From Rhabdornis inornatus (taxonomy: Eukaryota > Chordata > Aves > Passeriformes > Rhabdornithidae): 64,000 bases of DNA. The notes under the pieces were generated by a model that ran no database searches, had not been told where the DNA came from, and was given only the letters and a program-made list of their open reading frames with translations. Below, piece after piece: positions 38,701 through 53,700 of this stretch (its first letter is position 1; every line of letters begins with the position of its first letter). Position numbers and translations under genes: made by a program. The DNA lies in NCBI GenBank assembly GCA_013397075.1, contig VWZS01010868.1, positions 124,001 through 188,000 on the forward strand. The letters are read 5' to 3'.

Positions 38701-41700
38701 TCCTATGCAAAATTATTCATGCTTGTGTGTGTTACTGAAATAGAACTAAAGAAATCATCCTCTAGGCTTGTACACCTAAAAATCTAGAATATTAAACTCA
38801 GAGAATAAATCCAGCTGCAGTCAGCCATCAGAGGCAGCACATCCTCAAGCACCAGAGAAGTGAACAGCTACAAGAGCACTGCAAACTAAATGGTTTTTAC
38901 CAATATCTGGACAGTCATGTGGATTCTCCCATGAAAATTCATACAGCCATACTTATCTGAAGGCATTTTCTCTAAAATTTCTGGTTCAAAACTTCTCTGC
39001 TTTGGTTTCTGTCTTTTGCCTTCCCAAGCAGTGGTATTTCCAAGGTATTTTTCTATATAGGCCTAATCGTGAGGTTAAGTACAAAACCTTCATGTGTGCT
39101 CTTAGCTCTGACATGGAAAATGGAAATACGTTTTTTTTCTCCCTGGAGCCTCAGAGCCAAGACAAAAACTTGGCCAATAACAGAGAATGGGATTCTGAAG
39201 GGATAAACACCTTTGACAAAAGCATAAGTTACCAACAGCCAGAAATCAATACATCTACCCAACAACGAGTTTTGCTTTGTGCTTTTATTTAAAGTCTGGT
39301 TAATAATTCCATGTTTCAATTCTAAACAGCACTTTAAAGAAGATTTTAGTGTTCATTTACAAAATACTTATTTTTCCTATCAATAAAAAGGTGCCTATAT
39401 TCCTTTTTCCTCCTCTGTATATTTTAAAATGCTTTTTCAAGTTATCTTATTTCCTGAGCATTTCAGGCTGTGCTACTTAAGCTTTATGAAAGCTTCTCTT
39501 TCCTCCCTAGGCTATACCTGTCAGGTTCAGTCTGGTTATGATGGAGTGCTGGAATATGGATTCACACATTTATTTCGTGTCTCGAGATTTCCCCTCGGGG
39601 AGAGCAGAATGTTGTCAAAGAAAAAGAATAAAAACTTCGGTTTGGTAAATTAAGGTTTTTCTATTCATGAGGTCACGGTATTTTTCTTTAAGTCTGAAAT
39701 CAGTTGCAATATTCTGCAGCCATTTGTTTGATTGGTGACCACTGGACTTGTACAGAAGGAAACCTGAAAGTCTGCCAAACCAGCCTCAGAGAGTTTTGCC
39801 TTTAGTTATAGATGTATTTTGATCTATAAGCCCTGTGCTGTCTTCCAAGTGACTGCAATGGATTTGAAAGTGAGAATCTGCTTCTCATTAACAAGGCACT
39901 GAAACTCACGAAAAAGCCACATACAATGGGATCATCCTCCTGCAAAGACTTTAGTCTTTTATTTCAACACATTCAGTGGACCTACTTTTCAAAACATTTT
40001 CAAGGTGTTGGTATTATTAGCAGCCGGAGTTTCTTTCGTCTTTCATCACCTCTCATGATGCTACTGCAGGTTGCAGAACAAAGCTGAGCTTTTTAAATGT
40101 GGTTCAGAGCCAAAGGGGACTAAACATGAGGAGGAGTTACTGGGGCTATTTCCAAGAAGCAACAGATGAAATGCTGGTATATCAGACATTGTCCGTAGAT
40201 AAAACAGATAAAATTAAAAATCACTGAAATACAAGAAAAGCAATATTAATTTCTGGGATCTGACAGGCTGAACAGCCCCAGCTCCTTCAGCCTTTCCTCC
40301 CAGGAGAGGATTCCCATCCCCTATAGCTTGCAGCCAGCTCCCTTCATTCAGGGATTGCTTCTGGAATTCCACAGCATCTTTTAAGGCAAGCACCAGCACA
40401 GAAACATTGAACAAACTTTCCACCAGCCATCAAAGAAACATCAGAGCTAAAATGAACATGAGTGCAAACCCGTAACGATTATACAGTAAAACATGATCAA
40501 CAGTTTTGTTGCTATGTTGTGTAGGAGGAAACAGAGTTTATGACTGCTTCGGGCTATATTAATTTTTAACTCAGTGGTTTTACAAAACACCAAAGACACA
40601 TAATTTAAAATCTCTCAAAAAATCAAAGTGACTCCCAATTTGTCAGCAGAGGAAGTTAAAAAGACTTCTGCCATATGCTCAAAATCCCAGTATGAAAAGA
40701 ACAGGTTTGCTTTCCTGTTAAACTCTCACAGCTATGTGCAGAGACCAGTTAATGTAGTATGAAAATCTGTACTAAATTAGTCCCCAAGGCGAGCAAACTA
40801 AGGTCAAAAGTGAACTTGCAACCAAGAGGACATTTCAAGAAAAATGTTAAATTACTGCAGCAGCTTTTCTACTCATTCTTCTAGCCCCTGCTGCACCCCC
40901 GAGCCTAATTTCTGCCTTTAATCTTACATTCTGTTCTTGTCTTGAAATAGCCTGACCTTTTCAGCAATGCTTTTAATTAGCACCTCAGTGTTAGGGAGTG
41001 CAGCCAGGTGTTGATTAGAGAATTTTTGGGGGCAGAAGGGTTGTTTGGTTTATGGTGAGCCACAGAAAGTCCAAGATCAGGGACATGAAACTGCCAGAAC
41101 GTTCTGACAAATGGGCTCTTCCAGATAATAACATCATGCTGATGCTTCATCTCAGTGCAGGGTCAACAAGGTACAGAGGGCTGTATTCCAGAAAAGCAGT
41201 GGCTGCAGATTTTCAACAGGATGTGTTTCTACATAAAAGAATGGAAAAAAAGATCCAAGAGTGGAATTAAAAGAATAGAAACAGGTGGAAAGTTTCAGTA
41301 AAGTGGACAGAAGAAAAAGTCAGCATAGACTGGCAGGGGTGACACGTATGAAATGTTATTTAGGATGTTCCATATTGGCAAGGAGAACAGCAGGGAAATT
41401 TGTGCATATCCTAAGCTTTTCCTAAGCTTTGTTTTGATACCCTAATGTGTGACAAAAGGAAATACATGTTGGTACTAAGCAACACAAAAAAGCTGTGGCT
41501 TTGCCAGCACTGTGCCAAGCAAGCATTCCCTCTACATCACCACCCATTTTCCATACAAAGATTTCTCTTTGAGAAACATAAATCGAATCCAACTAAACTA
41601 TTTCATAAGGACCTTATTTTTTTATAGTATTCTGCTTTAATTTAAAAAAAAAACACATCTGTTTCAGCCTTAATGTGAAAAAAAGTACTGAAAAAATAAA

Positions 41701-44700
41701 TTGCAAAGATTTATGAAGTTTATGATCTTTCTGCAAATAAAAATGTCACTGAAAATACCTGCTTAGGGACTTGTGGTGTTTTCCAAGCAAGGAAAGCTTC
41801 CCAATCACAGCAGAATGATCAGGAGATAAATCAGAATCTAAATGAAGAACCAGAATTTAAGTAGGGGCAAGAAGCAAACAGCTATGACCTGAGATGAGTA
41901 GCTAAACTCTCACTCTGCAGAATTTGGGATTTCAATATGATTATTTAGGTAAAGTTCTTCTTTACTGGAGATTTCTGTGTCACCACCTCTTTCTAACATC
42001 ATGTACTGACCTGAAACTATGGCACTCAGTATTTCACACCTTGAAGTGTGAAAAACATTACTCTTAGCCACAACACAGTGATAATTTGGTTTAGAAATGG
42101 ACACAATAAATCATAATGCTTAAAATAAAAATTAAGAGCAGGAAAAATTATGTTGCTGTGACAAAAAAGATTTTGGATGCTGAAGCTTCAAGGGATTACT
42201 GGCCTCTAAGTAATGGGACTGGAATTTTAGCACCACAGTATTTTTTGGAATTGCATATCAGAAAGCATGGAAATGAACAGCTGGGAGAGATAAAGTGCAC
42301 TGCTGGAGAGCCAGGCACAACTTCTATCATTTCGCTCATTTCCTTCTAATTATTTCTTCTCCAAACTGGTCTGCAGCACAGACAGATGGCAAATCCCAAA
42401 CCAACTCTGTGACGTGCAGGTTCACTCACATCAGTCACCTAAAGAACATCTGCAGACAGAGCTGAAGAACCCCTGACAGGAGCTTGAATAAAGCAATAAA
42501 AATTGCACAGACACCACACAAATAAACCTTCCTCACTCGTCTACTAGTGCCTCCTTTACAAGTTCCTCTGCTCTTCCACACATTTTTGTAGATGTGGTAT
42601 GGAATGTTTATGAGATGAAAGTGCCCTTCAAAGGCCACTTTTAAGGGAATTGCACCAGGTACAGAACACCTAGCCAAGATTTTGTCAGAATGATGGATAA
42701 ATCTGATAATGTGTCTGTTACTTCTGTCTTACACATCATTGTGAGAAATCGCAGACCGCACTTCCTGAGCAGCCTGACAGAAAGAAAAATTATTTATCAA
42801 CTTAAACTTCCTCACCTGTGTATCTCCTCCTCCTTGCATGCTCCTCTACTCCGAGGGAGTTTTCCATAGCCAGTTTTCTGTCTGTTTTGCTCTGCCAGGG
42901 CAGCACAATGTTGCCAGAGCAAGAGCACCAGAATCCATCTTTCCATACTGGCTGTCAAAGCTAAATGATCCCTGGCACTTGGACAATCCTTGTAATTATC
43001 CTCATGGGTCAGACAGTTTTCTACTTGACTGGGCTCCTGATTGTCCCTAATTTTATTAAGGCTTTCCTACAGCTATTTTAATAAATTAAAACTATGCAGG
43101 TGGGCTGAGATGAGCTGATGGGATTCAAACTGCAGTGGCTACAAGCTGACAGAGGGACAGTGGGTTTTTTTTTACTTTTTTAGTAACTGAAGGGACATGG
43201 TTATGCACACAAATGCACCTTGTCATCCTGGAAAGCACAGTATTATCTGTCCAAAATTAACATGTCTCTGATCAAACTACAAATGGTGTTGTTTGCAGTG
43301 TAGCCATTGCCTATGTGGAACACACATTTTTATTTACATGGCTACAAAAAATGCACACAGAGTGCTTAATCACATTTGCTCATAGGTTTAGGGCATTTGC
43401 TTCAGTTTAGGAGATGTGATTTGTTCATTTTTGTCCAGACAGAACTTCTGGCTTGAGGTAAATGCTCAGGACAGGCATTTCTGAGTGTACACACACAGCA
43501 GGAGGTCCTTCAGCACTGAGCACACTTAGAACCATGGAAGGGTTTGGGTTGGAAGGGACCTAAAAAATCATCCAATTCCAACCCCTGCCATAGCAGAGAC
43601 ACCTCCCACTGTCCCAGGCTGCTCCAGCCCCAATATCCAACCTGGCCTTGGGCACTGCCAGGGATCCAGGGGCAGCCACAGCTGCTCTGGGAATTCCATC
43701 CCAGCCCCTCCCCACCCTCCCAGGGAATAATTCCTAATTCCCAATATCCCACCCAGCCCTGCCCTCTGGCAGTGGGAAGCCATTCCCTGTGTGCTGTCCC
43801 TCCATGCCTTGGGAATTGTCTCTCTCCATGTTTCCTGCAGCTCCTTCAGGCCCTGCAAGGCCACACTGAGCTCAGCCCAAAGCTTCTCCTGTCCAGGCTG
43901 AACAATCCCAGCTGTGCCAGCCTTTCCTCCCAGCAGAGCTGCTCCATCCCTCTGCTCATCCTGCTGCCTCCTCTGGACTGGTTCCAGCAGCTCCATGTCC
44001 TCCCTGGGCTGGAACCCTGGGCTGGGGCAGCTCCCAGGATAAATTAGGATAAATCTGATGAAAATGGGCCAAGGGAATCACTGTCCGGGATAGAGGAACC
44101 TACTTAAACTGCTGATTTTAAATATTCTAAAGAGCATAGAAAAGAACTTTAGCTGTGCCCCACTTTTGCCGATGCTGGGCTGTAATTTATAAATCAGCAC
44201 AGTGAGAACCTGCTGATTTTGTATTCAGATTCCATATAATGTTCTAAACGGAATATTTACACCAACACCAAATGTAATCAACGTAATTAGCACAAACAGT
44301 AGCTTGCTTAATATTTAGGTTATTAGCATATTTGAATTAAAACATTATTTCTCCAAAGACATTGTAATCACTTTTTTTTTTTCAGAGGCAGGGATTAATG
44401 GAATCTTTGAAGTTAATTTTGAAAGCAGCTGCAAGAATGTATTTCCCAAATCCTGTTAATTACCATACCAGCCATGAGAAATAATCCTTTTTTTTTTTTT
44501 TCCTGCAGGAAATGGAAGATTTGATCCAGCATGGTTTATTTACAGGGTGAACTCAGACGTGGACAAGGAGTTGTCTTCGATTCAGCAGAATTACTTTTAT
44601 GAGTGGATTTGGAACCTCAGTGTGGTACTGTGGAATTTCCCTAAATTGTGTGTTGGGTTTTGTTTAGCAAAGGGTAAAGGGAGTAAAATCAACTACAAAA

Positions 44701-47700
44701 AAACCTTCTCACACCACCTGCCAAAAAGTGATCTCAGTTCTCACTTGGACATGGGAGATACAACCCAAATCCCAACTACACCGAGGTCTCCTCTTTATCC
44801 ATTTCCAAGGTGACCCAAGAAGAATATTTCAATTACATAAAAACTGATTAAGCTACATGGCATAAATAAAAACTGCCTGTGGTTCTTAAGGTGGTTTCTT
44901 CTGTTTTTTCTCCCACTATTTCTTATCTATTGGTAGCATGAGATCTGGCATTACAGTTCCAAAAAGGGCATTTTTGGGCAGGAAACCTGCCTTAAGAACT
45001 CCTACTTCCCATTAGAGCCCAATCCAACCACACCTTTCCATCCCCAAGGCCTCATTTCTTTGGAAACAATTGTTTGCAAGGTCACATGGAAAATAGGAGC
45101 ACTAAAATTATTCAAGTTAAAAATAACCCTTCAGCAGAGCTGTGTTGAAAACAATCATTGAAATGATCCAGCTAAAAAAAGAAATAAATATTTCAACTCT
45201 TTCTGTTGATCATTTCAGTCCCTAGTTGTGTAGTTGATGTCTCTGATCCACAAACAGTTGTACCAGGGCAACCTAAATTATCAGCCTTGGTCCCCTGTGT
45301 GGGAAATACAGGCAGGGCACCTGATCAGGAACAAGAGAACCTTTGGGATCTGGAAATAGCATTTGGATACAGACAATATCCTGGGAATCCTTTCCTATCA
45401 GCATACCCAAAAGTGTCCTAAGCCAATTAAGGCATCAGAGTCCCTGCCTAGGCATAATATAACTCACTTATGGATAGTGTTTTTGTAGCAAAAAATTTAC
45501 TTTAATTTTTTTTCTTCTGAGCCCTTCTGAAGTTTTGGGTAATGCAATTTGCTGAGCTCTGAACCCAGCTGTAATTGAGTTAGAGGTTGTCTTCAAGGGA
45601 CAGCTTGGATTATTCACAGTGAAAATCAGCACTGACAAATTGCCTCATCTCTGATCATACTGGCTATCATTATTAAAACAGGCTGCTTCTTCCCAGACTG
45701 CAAAAATTCTGGTGGCTGGTTTTTTTTCTGTTGGCATGTTTTTTATTTCCAGTTGTACAATTCTAAAAAAAAACCTGTTCTTATTTCCCTGCTGTTTCCC
45801 TACATATTTCAGAGGTAAACAGGTATTATCACAGCCAGTTAGACTGCTCTAGTAACTGGGCCAGCCAGGATTTTCCAAAAATATTAATTACGGCAGTTTC
45901 AAGCCACCATGCAAAAGAACTTTCTGCTTTCAGCCTCGGGCAAAGCCTTTGATTTTCAAGACAAGAGCAAGACCAAGTGGCAGGGATGTTTCTGCATCAC
46001 TTGCTCCACTGCTCCACCCATCCGGGAAGCCAGTCTGGTCACAGGGAGTGACTCGGAGCAGTCACCCAGCGATGTGCTGGGATGACAGGAACTTCTCCAG
46101 GGTCATTCCAGCAGCAGGGAATCACTGCACTGCCAGTGCACAGCAGCCTGGGCAGCACAGCCTTGCCCAGGGGGATGACACAAACCTGGCACATCTCTGC
46201 CAGGGGGACCAGGGATGGGCTGCTAGAGCTGCCCTTGGCGTGGGGCATCGCCCAACAGAGATTAGTCCAGCATTGTTCCAATCTGGATCAGGAATGATCT
46301 GCTGAGAGCTTTAGGGGAGCTGCTTTGTTAGGGAGAGGGATGTGGTTCAGAGCAGAGCTCTTGGCACTGGGAGGAGAAACCACAGCCAAGGGATTAGAAA
46401 CAACCCTGCCACAGTGAAAGGAAAATGGGCATGGCGAGGCACAAGGTCACCCTGATGGCCAGGAATTAGGGACAGAGATCAAATAAGCTCGTATGTAGCA
46501 AACAGAAGACAAGTCAAATCACTGCCTCTTTCCAAGAGACAGACAGAAAATTGGGATTTCCACAAATCAGAAGCTCTGAGGACCCTGCAGCTGCTCAGGG
46601 AAATTGTTGCTGCAATCCATATAATTGCATACAGCAGCAGAGAAGATAAGAAAGCAATTTTCACAAAAAAAAGCTGTAGGAGTTCCCAGGTTCCCTGGCC
46701 CCAGCAGAGACATACCAGGTTACCTGCCCTAAGACTAAATCCATCCCTGGGAGGGTGCTGAGGCCTTGGCACTGGTTGGCCAGAGAGTATGTGACTGCCC
46801 CATCCCTGGAAGTGTCCAAGGCCAAGTGGGATGGGGCTTGGAGCAACCTGGTATAGCGGAAGCTGTTCCTGCCCATGGCAGAGGTGGAACAAGAAGATCT
46901 TTAAGGTCCTTTCCAACCCAAACCATTCTGTGATTCTATGAACTGTTTTCCAATTCAAGTTCAATGAAAACTGTCAACTTTCTCCATGTAATCCTCTCTC
47001 ATCCCCTCTGTCTTCACTCTCACATTATGAACGAGGCTCCATTCTGCACTTTGTGCCTTGCATAGGAAGCAAAAGAGAAAACATTACCCTTCTAAACATT
47101 TACACCTCATTCACACGTGAACATGGCAAAACATCCTGCAATGCCATTAAAAATGGTCCATAGGTGCTCCTACAAGATAAGTCGTGCATTTTGGTAATAG
47201 TCTCCCATACTTATCCCACGACTAGAGAGAAAATACGTTCCTTAGAAGTTCATGTAGAAAGTAGATTCAGATCCAGCTGTGCTGCCTGACACACTGCAGT
47301 CAGACAAAAACATCTATTAAAGACTTACATGGCATGACTGCAAAAGCTATTGCTAGAATTCAGGTAATTTGCAATCTGGGTTCTCTGCAAGTCACAATAT
47401 TAAGGTAGAACCTTTGCTACCAATGTTCCCACACCTATAGATCCATCCCCTAAATCCAATTCCAGGACAGAAACATACAAAGCTTTTGATCTTTGCAAAG
47501 AATACAAAACAATGCTTGGAATAAAAGCCCTGTGAGATGGAGAGGATCTCCTGTAATCTATCCTGAGAGGTTCATTCAGCTTGCTTTGGGTGTTAGTGCT
47601 CTCCAGTAGCTTGCAAAATATGCTGAAGGAAAGAAGTGATAACTAGCCAAGTCTGACTGGCAAATTAAAATTGGCATCAAGCTGGCCTGCCTTAGGCATT

Positions 47701-50700
47701 TGGCTGCCCTGCTTAAACTGCAGCACATGTGTTCTGGCACATGCACTCTCAAGTGTGCCAAGCCAACAATATGTTTGCTCTCTTCCAGGGGTGTGTATCT
47801 GTCAGCTCTGACTGGAGCAGTGAGATGTGTGAAGCAGCCATGAAGCCACATGGCTCATTTTCCCCCCCATGTCATCTGCCTGCCCAGCCATCCTTCCTCC
47901 TCCTTCCTTCCCATCAACTTAATGCTTCTAATTTCTGGCACTTTATCTTCTGCCTCCCTCGACCTCACATTTTATAAGTACTCTTTTGGAACTCCAAGAA
48001 ACAGATTTCCACGTCATTCATATTTCCTCCTGGAACACTGCAATAAAAAGTTCAAATAAAAGTCATTCTTTGGAGCATTTCCATTAGTGTTAAAATTATG
48101 TGCTTTAGAGTCAACATGCAGAGTATTCAGTATTTTAATATTAAGAGTAATTTAATGCTGGTTATTGCAAAGAGAAGCCTATTTCCTCCAAGGGAAAAAG
48201 AAGGATCCCCAAGAGAAAAAACGTCATTTCTTGAAACATTAAGGCTAGAGAATGAAAATCACTAAAATTCAAATGAAGAACACACTTATGTTTTTTATAA
48301 GGATTATTTTTCTGCCTCTGTACATCTCACCTAAACTTGGACTTTAGACTCTTGAAGTGTGTTTTCATATTTATCTAGGCATTACACCCTGATAGTCACC
48401 TGGTCAAACCAACCTCACTCTACTGCCAGGTGAAGCAAACATGTCATGGAGAAACATTATCATGTCTGTGAAAACCATTCTCACAAATCACTGCTTTTCC
48501 TTCACGTCCTGAGTGTCACTAGGAAATGGTCTAGTATCATCAAAATCCTCAAGAAATCCCTTATGTCTTCAGTTCTATTAATTTTTGCTTCATCTGGTGT
48601 TACAACTCAGCTGTTGAGATCATGGTACCTGCTTGGTCACAGTGGACACATGGAGATGCAAAATCATCCCCAGATATTAGCAATGGGTGCTGCAGCTTCC
48701 CAACACTCTACCCAGGGATTTTGAAGCTGTGCAGGCCCCAAGTTTTCTTTTAAGGTCTCTTCCACCCCCGATTCACTCCAGAAGAGCCTGCAAAGTCTTG
48801 TCAAGTTGATTTAGCAGGACATGGATTTGTCCTGTTTCCAGGGTCAGCCCTGGCTTGGGCATTTCTGAACTGTGCTTCATCATTCCCAGAAAAGGTGCAC
48901 CCCAAATCCCTACAAATCCATCCACACCAGTGTATGCAGACAGCCAGGATGCCCAAAGGGATCTGTCCCTTTCACTGTTAGGAGACTCCTGTTGTACAGT
49001 GAGCTTTGCCCACTCCTTCCAAGTTTAAACCATCAGAACCTGACTACATTTCAGGTTTCTCTGGTTCTACTGCTGCACCTTTCCACTTCTGCTGGCACCA
49101 TTCAGTAGCTATGGCCACACAACCCACCAAGAATCCAACAGCCAGCCAAGGAACACCAGGTAAGGCTGGTGACAAAGCAGCTCAGACCTTCCTGTCAGAC
49201 ATTTAGGCTTTAAAGATATTAAATACACACCTCCAGACTTTTTGGCAGAGCTAGAGTTTGTGTTTCCAAGATCTGATGCCCCCCTACCTGGTGCCACCCT
49301 TTTCACCAGCTCCTTGTTTCAGTGCAGGAATCTCTAAGGTCTCCAAGGTCAGACAGAAGAACACAAGATTTTGCAAGTTTTTTTCCTTTCTTCCTTTTCC
49401 TTTTGTTTCTTACTTTCATCTCTCACAAAAGAGTGCTCTAACATCATTCTGTCTACTGTTACAGCACTCACAGTGTCAGCTACACCACTGGCTAAGGTTG
49501 TATTTCATGCACTCTAGACTAAGGTGATAATGCAAGAACATCCACTGTCTATAAAGTAATACTTTTCTCTTAAGAGGAAGGACAGTTCAGCTGTAACTAA
49601 TATTCAAATCATGTAGGCAGACAATTTTCTTCTCTGACTAAACTTGTGCTTCTCCCTCTGAATTCCATGTTAGTGCATAAATAAGGCTTTATCCCTCTTG
49701 GTATGAATTGATGAGATCAGACAACATCAGCCAAAGACCTGCTCTATGTGGCACTTGCCCAATTTACCTCTGAGTAGACTTAGTGTGGTCTCTGAGGAAG
49801 CAGACACAGAGAGTGGGGATAAACTGTGACCCCAAATCCTGTCATTTATCATGTTTCACAACTAAATCCCTTTGCAGTTTCTTGCCATTTATTTTCCTAA
49901 GAAGACAAATGCGTATCATCTGCCTTCCACCTTTTTTTGTAGGAGAACTAGAGATTGGTTTTCTGAATTAAAATTAGAAGACAAAGTTAAAAAGGGATTA
50001 TTTATGATTTGACCTAGTTTGTAAGTGTCTACCATATATTTTTTATTTCTTTAGAAATCCAATATCCAAACAACTGAATAAACAGATCTTTCCTTAGAAA
50101 GAGGGGGGAATGTATGTTTTTCATCTTCATGAGAAGACCCTGTGCCTTGCAGAGAACATGGTGCATGGCTCAGGGAATATAAGGCTCTGATGCAAGTGAG
50201 AGGCTAAAGGAAGGCATTGCCTTCCCCCATCCTCTTCAGCCAAGGGGGTGTCCCAGGGTTGACATACTCAGTGTTTAGCCCACTCTGTTACAAGCTCTTC
50301 CACAGCAGAGTTAAAGAGGCAAAGCATACAAACACATTTTCCAAGCCATCCCTACAAAAAACTGAGACAGACAGAGCAAATGGCAGTTTGGAAATAGAAT
50401 ATTTTATTCAAATGTTAAAATATATATAAAACAACAAAAACCCAGAAACCTTGAATGGAAATGCCACGCCTGTTCCTGCTAAAGTTAACTGCTACTTTAC
50501 ACCACATTTCATCACTACCATGATCTAGATAATACAATAAGCTATATGGTGACTCCTATAAGCTTGCCAATTCATTATAAATTTAGGGATATTGGACTAG
50601 AAACTAATATTCCTTTGCAACCTGAAATTACATTGTATTGTCAAATCCTGCAGCATGAAGGTTGGAATAAATTATTCTTTTACAAGGAAACATGATATTG

Positions 50701-53700
50701 AAGCACACTATTAAAGTTAAATGTCCTTTTTTAGAGTGTGTTGCCTAAATCTGTTGGCATTCTATACATGGCAAGAAAACCCGTGAGCTTCTGCCAGTGT
50801 CATCAAATTAAGATCAATTTCCAACATCACTTCTAAGTGCTATTTTAGAAGATGCTTGATCCCACTGAAACCACACTGATGGAAAGAGTAGGAAAGTGAC
50901 AGATGTAAAACTTATTGTTCTCCCTTCTTCCTCCTCTTTTGAGCTGCAATTTACCACTCAGCTAATAAATAGATGTGAGTTAAAATTAAAAACTGATGTT
51001 CATGTGCTTATCGATCCCACCCCCATCCTGTAACAGCTGCAGAATTTCCTCCTCCACTCTGCCATGTTCTTGCTGGGTTTTTTAGAGCTGCACAGTTTTT
51101 GTACCCACTGTGGGTATAATGAGGCAAATAATTAACAATTGGGGTTATGGCAAAATCGGAAAATGCAACCAGAAGGGTCCCCCTAAGGTGAGGGACTGGC
51201 TCAGACACCTGCCAGGACTGCAAACACCAGAGCAGAGAACAGAAGCTGCTGTGAACAAATATGGTGTGTTCTTCCCTTACAAACACTGGTTCTTTGATTT
51301 AGTGCCATCAGGATTATGGTTGTATAATCCTCATTTGTGTTTATGTGGTTCCAAGATGGTAAATACCATTTCAATGGAATGGTTTCAAGGGAATTCAGGC
51401 AAACAACCCAGGAAAGAAGCCCAATTTTACCTTTTAACCACCTGAAGCAGACAGTTTCAGCCAAAAACCTCCACTTACACCTAAGGTTTCACACATTCCC
51501 TTTCTCCAAGAGCCTCTTGCTGAACACACCTGTCCAGAGGGATAGGGAGATGTTCCACATTCTCCCTCAAGTCTGAGGGAAAAGGACACTCTCTCCTGCT
51601 GTGGGACATGCCCAAATCGTGGGGTATCACTTGTTTGGAATTGCTGATGGGTGTCTTACAGACACATCTCAAGCACTGGTGAAGCTCCTTTTTCAGAAGA
51701 ACATCTTTGACCCCAGAGTTATCTCATGCCACCCTGCATCTTTGCTGTGTTGGCTGCTTGGACACCTCCCAGTGAGGGTGGTCTGAGCTCCAAAGCAAAG
51801 ATTCAGCTCTCCAGGCTGCAGGATAGCTTCATCCCCCAGGAATGCCCTGCACCTCCCCAGTTACAGGACACAAAAACACACACCATGATCCTTTTTAAGG
51901 TGGGCATAGCACAGCAGTGGCTGCAGGATTCCAAAGCCAACCTAAGGCAAAGGGGAAGAGCTTGTTGTAGCTCAAAGAAGCAAGATTTAGTTTTCTTTGC
52001 TTTCAAAGCCTGACCAAAACCTCTGCATTTATGCAGACATCAAGTCCCCAGCTCTTCACCTTCCCACCTGAGAGAGTCAGACCCCTAACAGCTCTCTGAA
52101 TTTCATGTGCCTGGTTGCTTGACACCTAGTTCCAAAGGAAAGCCAGAATATTCTTGCTGCTGTCTGGTAACTAGGCTGATTCTCAAATATAAAAAGCTGC
52201 TAGCTCAAAGTACACACCACTCAAGGGGTGCACATCAGCACCCTGGCAATCGGTGCTGCACTTCACTCATGTTGCACAAGGCTCTTCCAATGCATGCTCT
52301 TCAATCACAAGTGCCTCAGGCAATCAAAAAGATTTCCCAAATGGCTCTCCTGAAGTCAGACACCTAAAAAACACATATTAAAGCTGAGCTTGTCCCCTAC
52401 ACCAGCAACACCACTCTGGCCCTTTACAATCAAAGGGAAATAAATGCATCCAAAGCAATCTCTGCTGGAGACTCCTCATCCCTGAGCCACGGGAACAGCA
52501 CCCAGGGCTGTAAGACCACACTGCTGAAGTGCTCTCCTTCCTAAGCCCAGAACTGATTCCTGATGACAACCATGAACATTCCACACAGAAGGCAAGAGTG
52601 AACATCATAAAAATGTCTGTGTGATTGAATACTTCTTGTGAACCCTCGTGGCAGGGGAATACCACGACCTAACATCATGTGCAATATGTCAGGATAGTTA
52701 AACGACTGATCAGATGACAGGATTCCCTGTGGTGAATCGAGTTTATGCCAGGTGTGAGCCTAGAGGCTCACTGGTACAACTGCTGACCGTGAATTTGGGA
52801 TTGCTCTGTGGGCCCATTACCTAAGATCTCTTCCCCCAGTCCAGCCTGTGTGAGTGGAGATCTTTAATGGAAGCCAGGCTGCATCTCATGGCTGCTCATT
52901 GACAGCAGCTGCTATTTTGCAGCACAGCTCTCCTCTCTAGGCTCATTAAAAACAGCAGAACAGCCACAGACCTACGGAAAAGGCTCCCTAGTTGAGGACA
53001 GACTTTCAGAGCTAAAGATGCATTTCAGTGTACGCTGACATTGCCAAAGGATTCCCAAACAGCTAAGGGACCTGTCTGCCACTAAACCAGGTAGCAGGAA
53101 ACATAAATCACAATTTGTAAAGCCACTAGATCAACTCTTACACCTCACATTCCCACTGACTACTTATGGGGCCAGACTTCTGCCCAGCAGAAGGAACTCA
53201 TTAAACACATTTTCAGACAAATACTGCAGAGAAAGGAGTGTAGTGTTCTTCCTATAGAAAAGGTCCTTATCCTTCCAGAAAAAATATAAGCTAGTTGCTA
53301 AAAAATAGAAAAGTACTACAGTCAGATGAATGACTGCTTCCTTTTCAGCTTCTTCTACTAGGAAACTGGTGATCACAGAATGGTTGGGGTTAGAAGTGAC
53401 CTTAAAGCCCATCCAGTTCCATCCCTGCCATGGGAGGGACACCTCCCACTAGCCCAGGTTGCTCAGAGCCACATCCAGCCTCTCCTTGGACACTTCCAGA
53501 GATCCAGGGGCAGCCACAGGTTCTCTGCACAACCTGTTGAAGTGCCTCACCACACTCGTAAATCACCCTGATCACTGCCCATAAACAAGAAAAGTTAATT
53601 TCGCTTGAAGCAGTAAAATGAGAATTCATGCAAAGTCTCAGTAAATAACTCAGGGAGATGAAAGCTCTTTTCAGAGATTTCCATGACTGCATTTCCAGCG

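Noticed and set aside
48745..48780. Possible CR1 tail (TTTTAAGGTCTCTTCCACCCCCGATTC)
   Set aside because: Only about 25 bp is similar, with several mismatches and no adjoining CR1 sequence.
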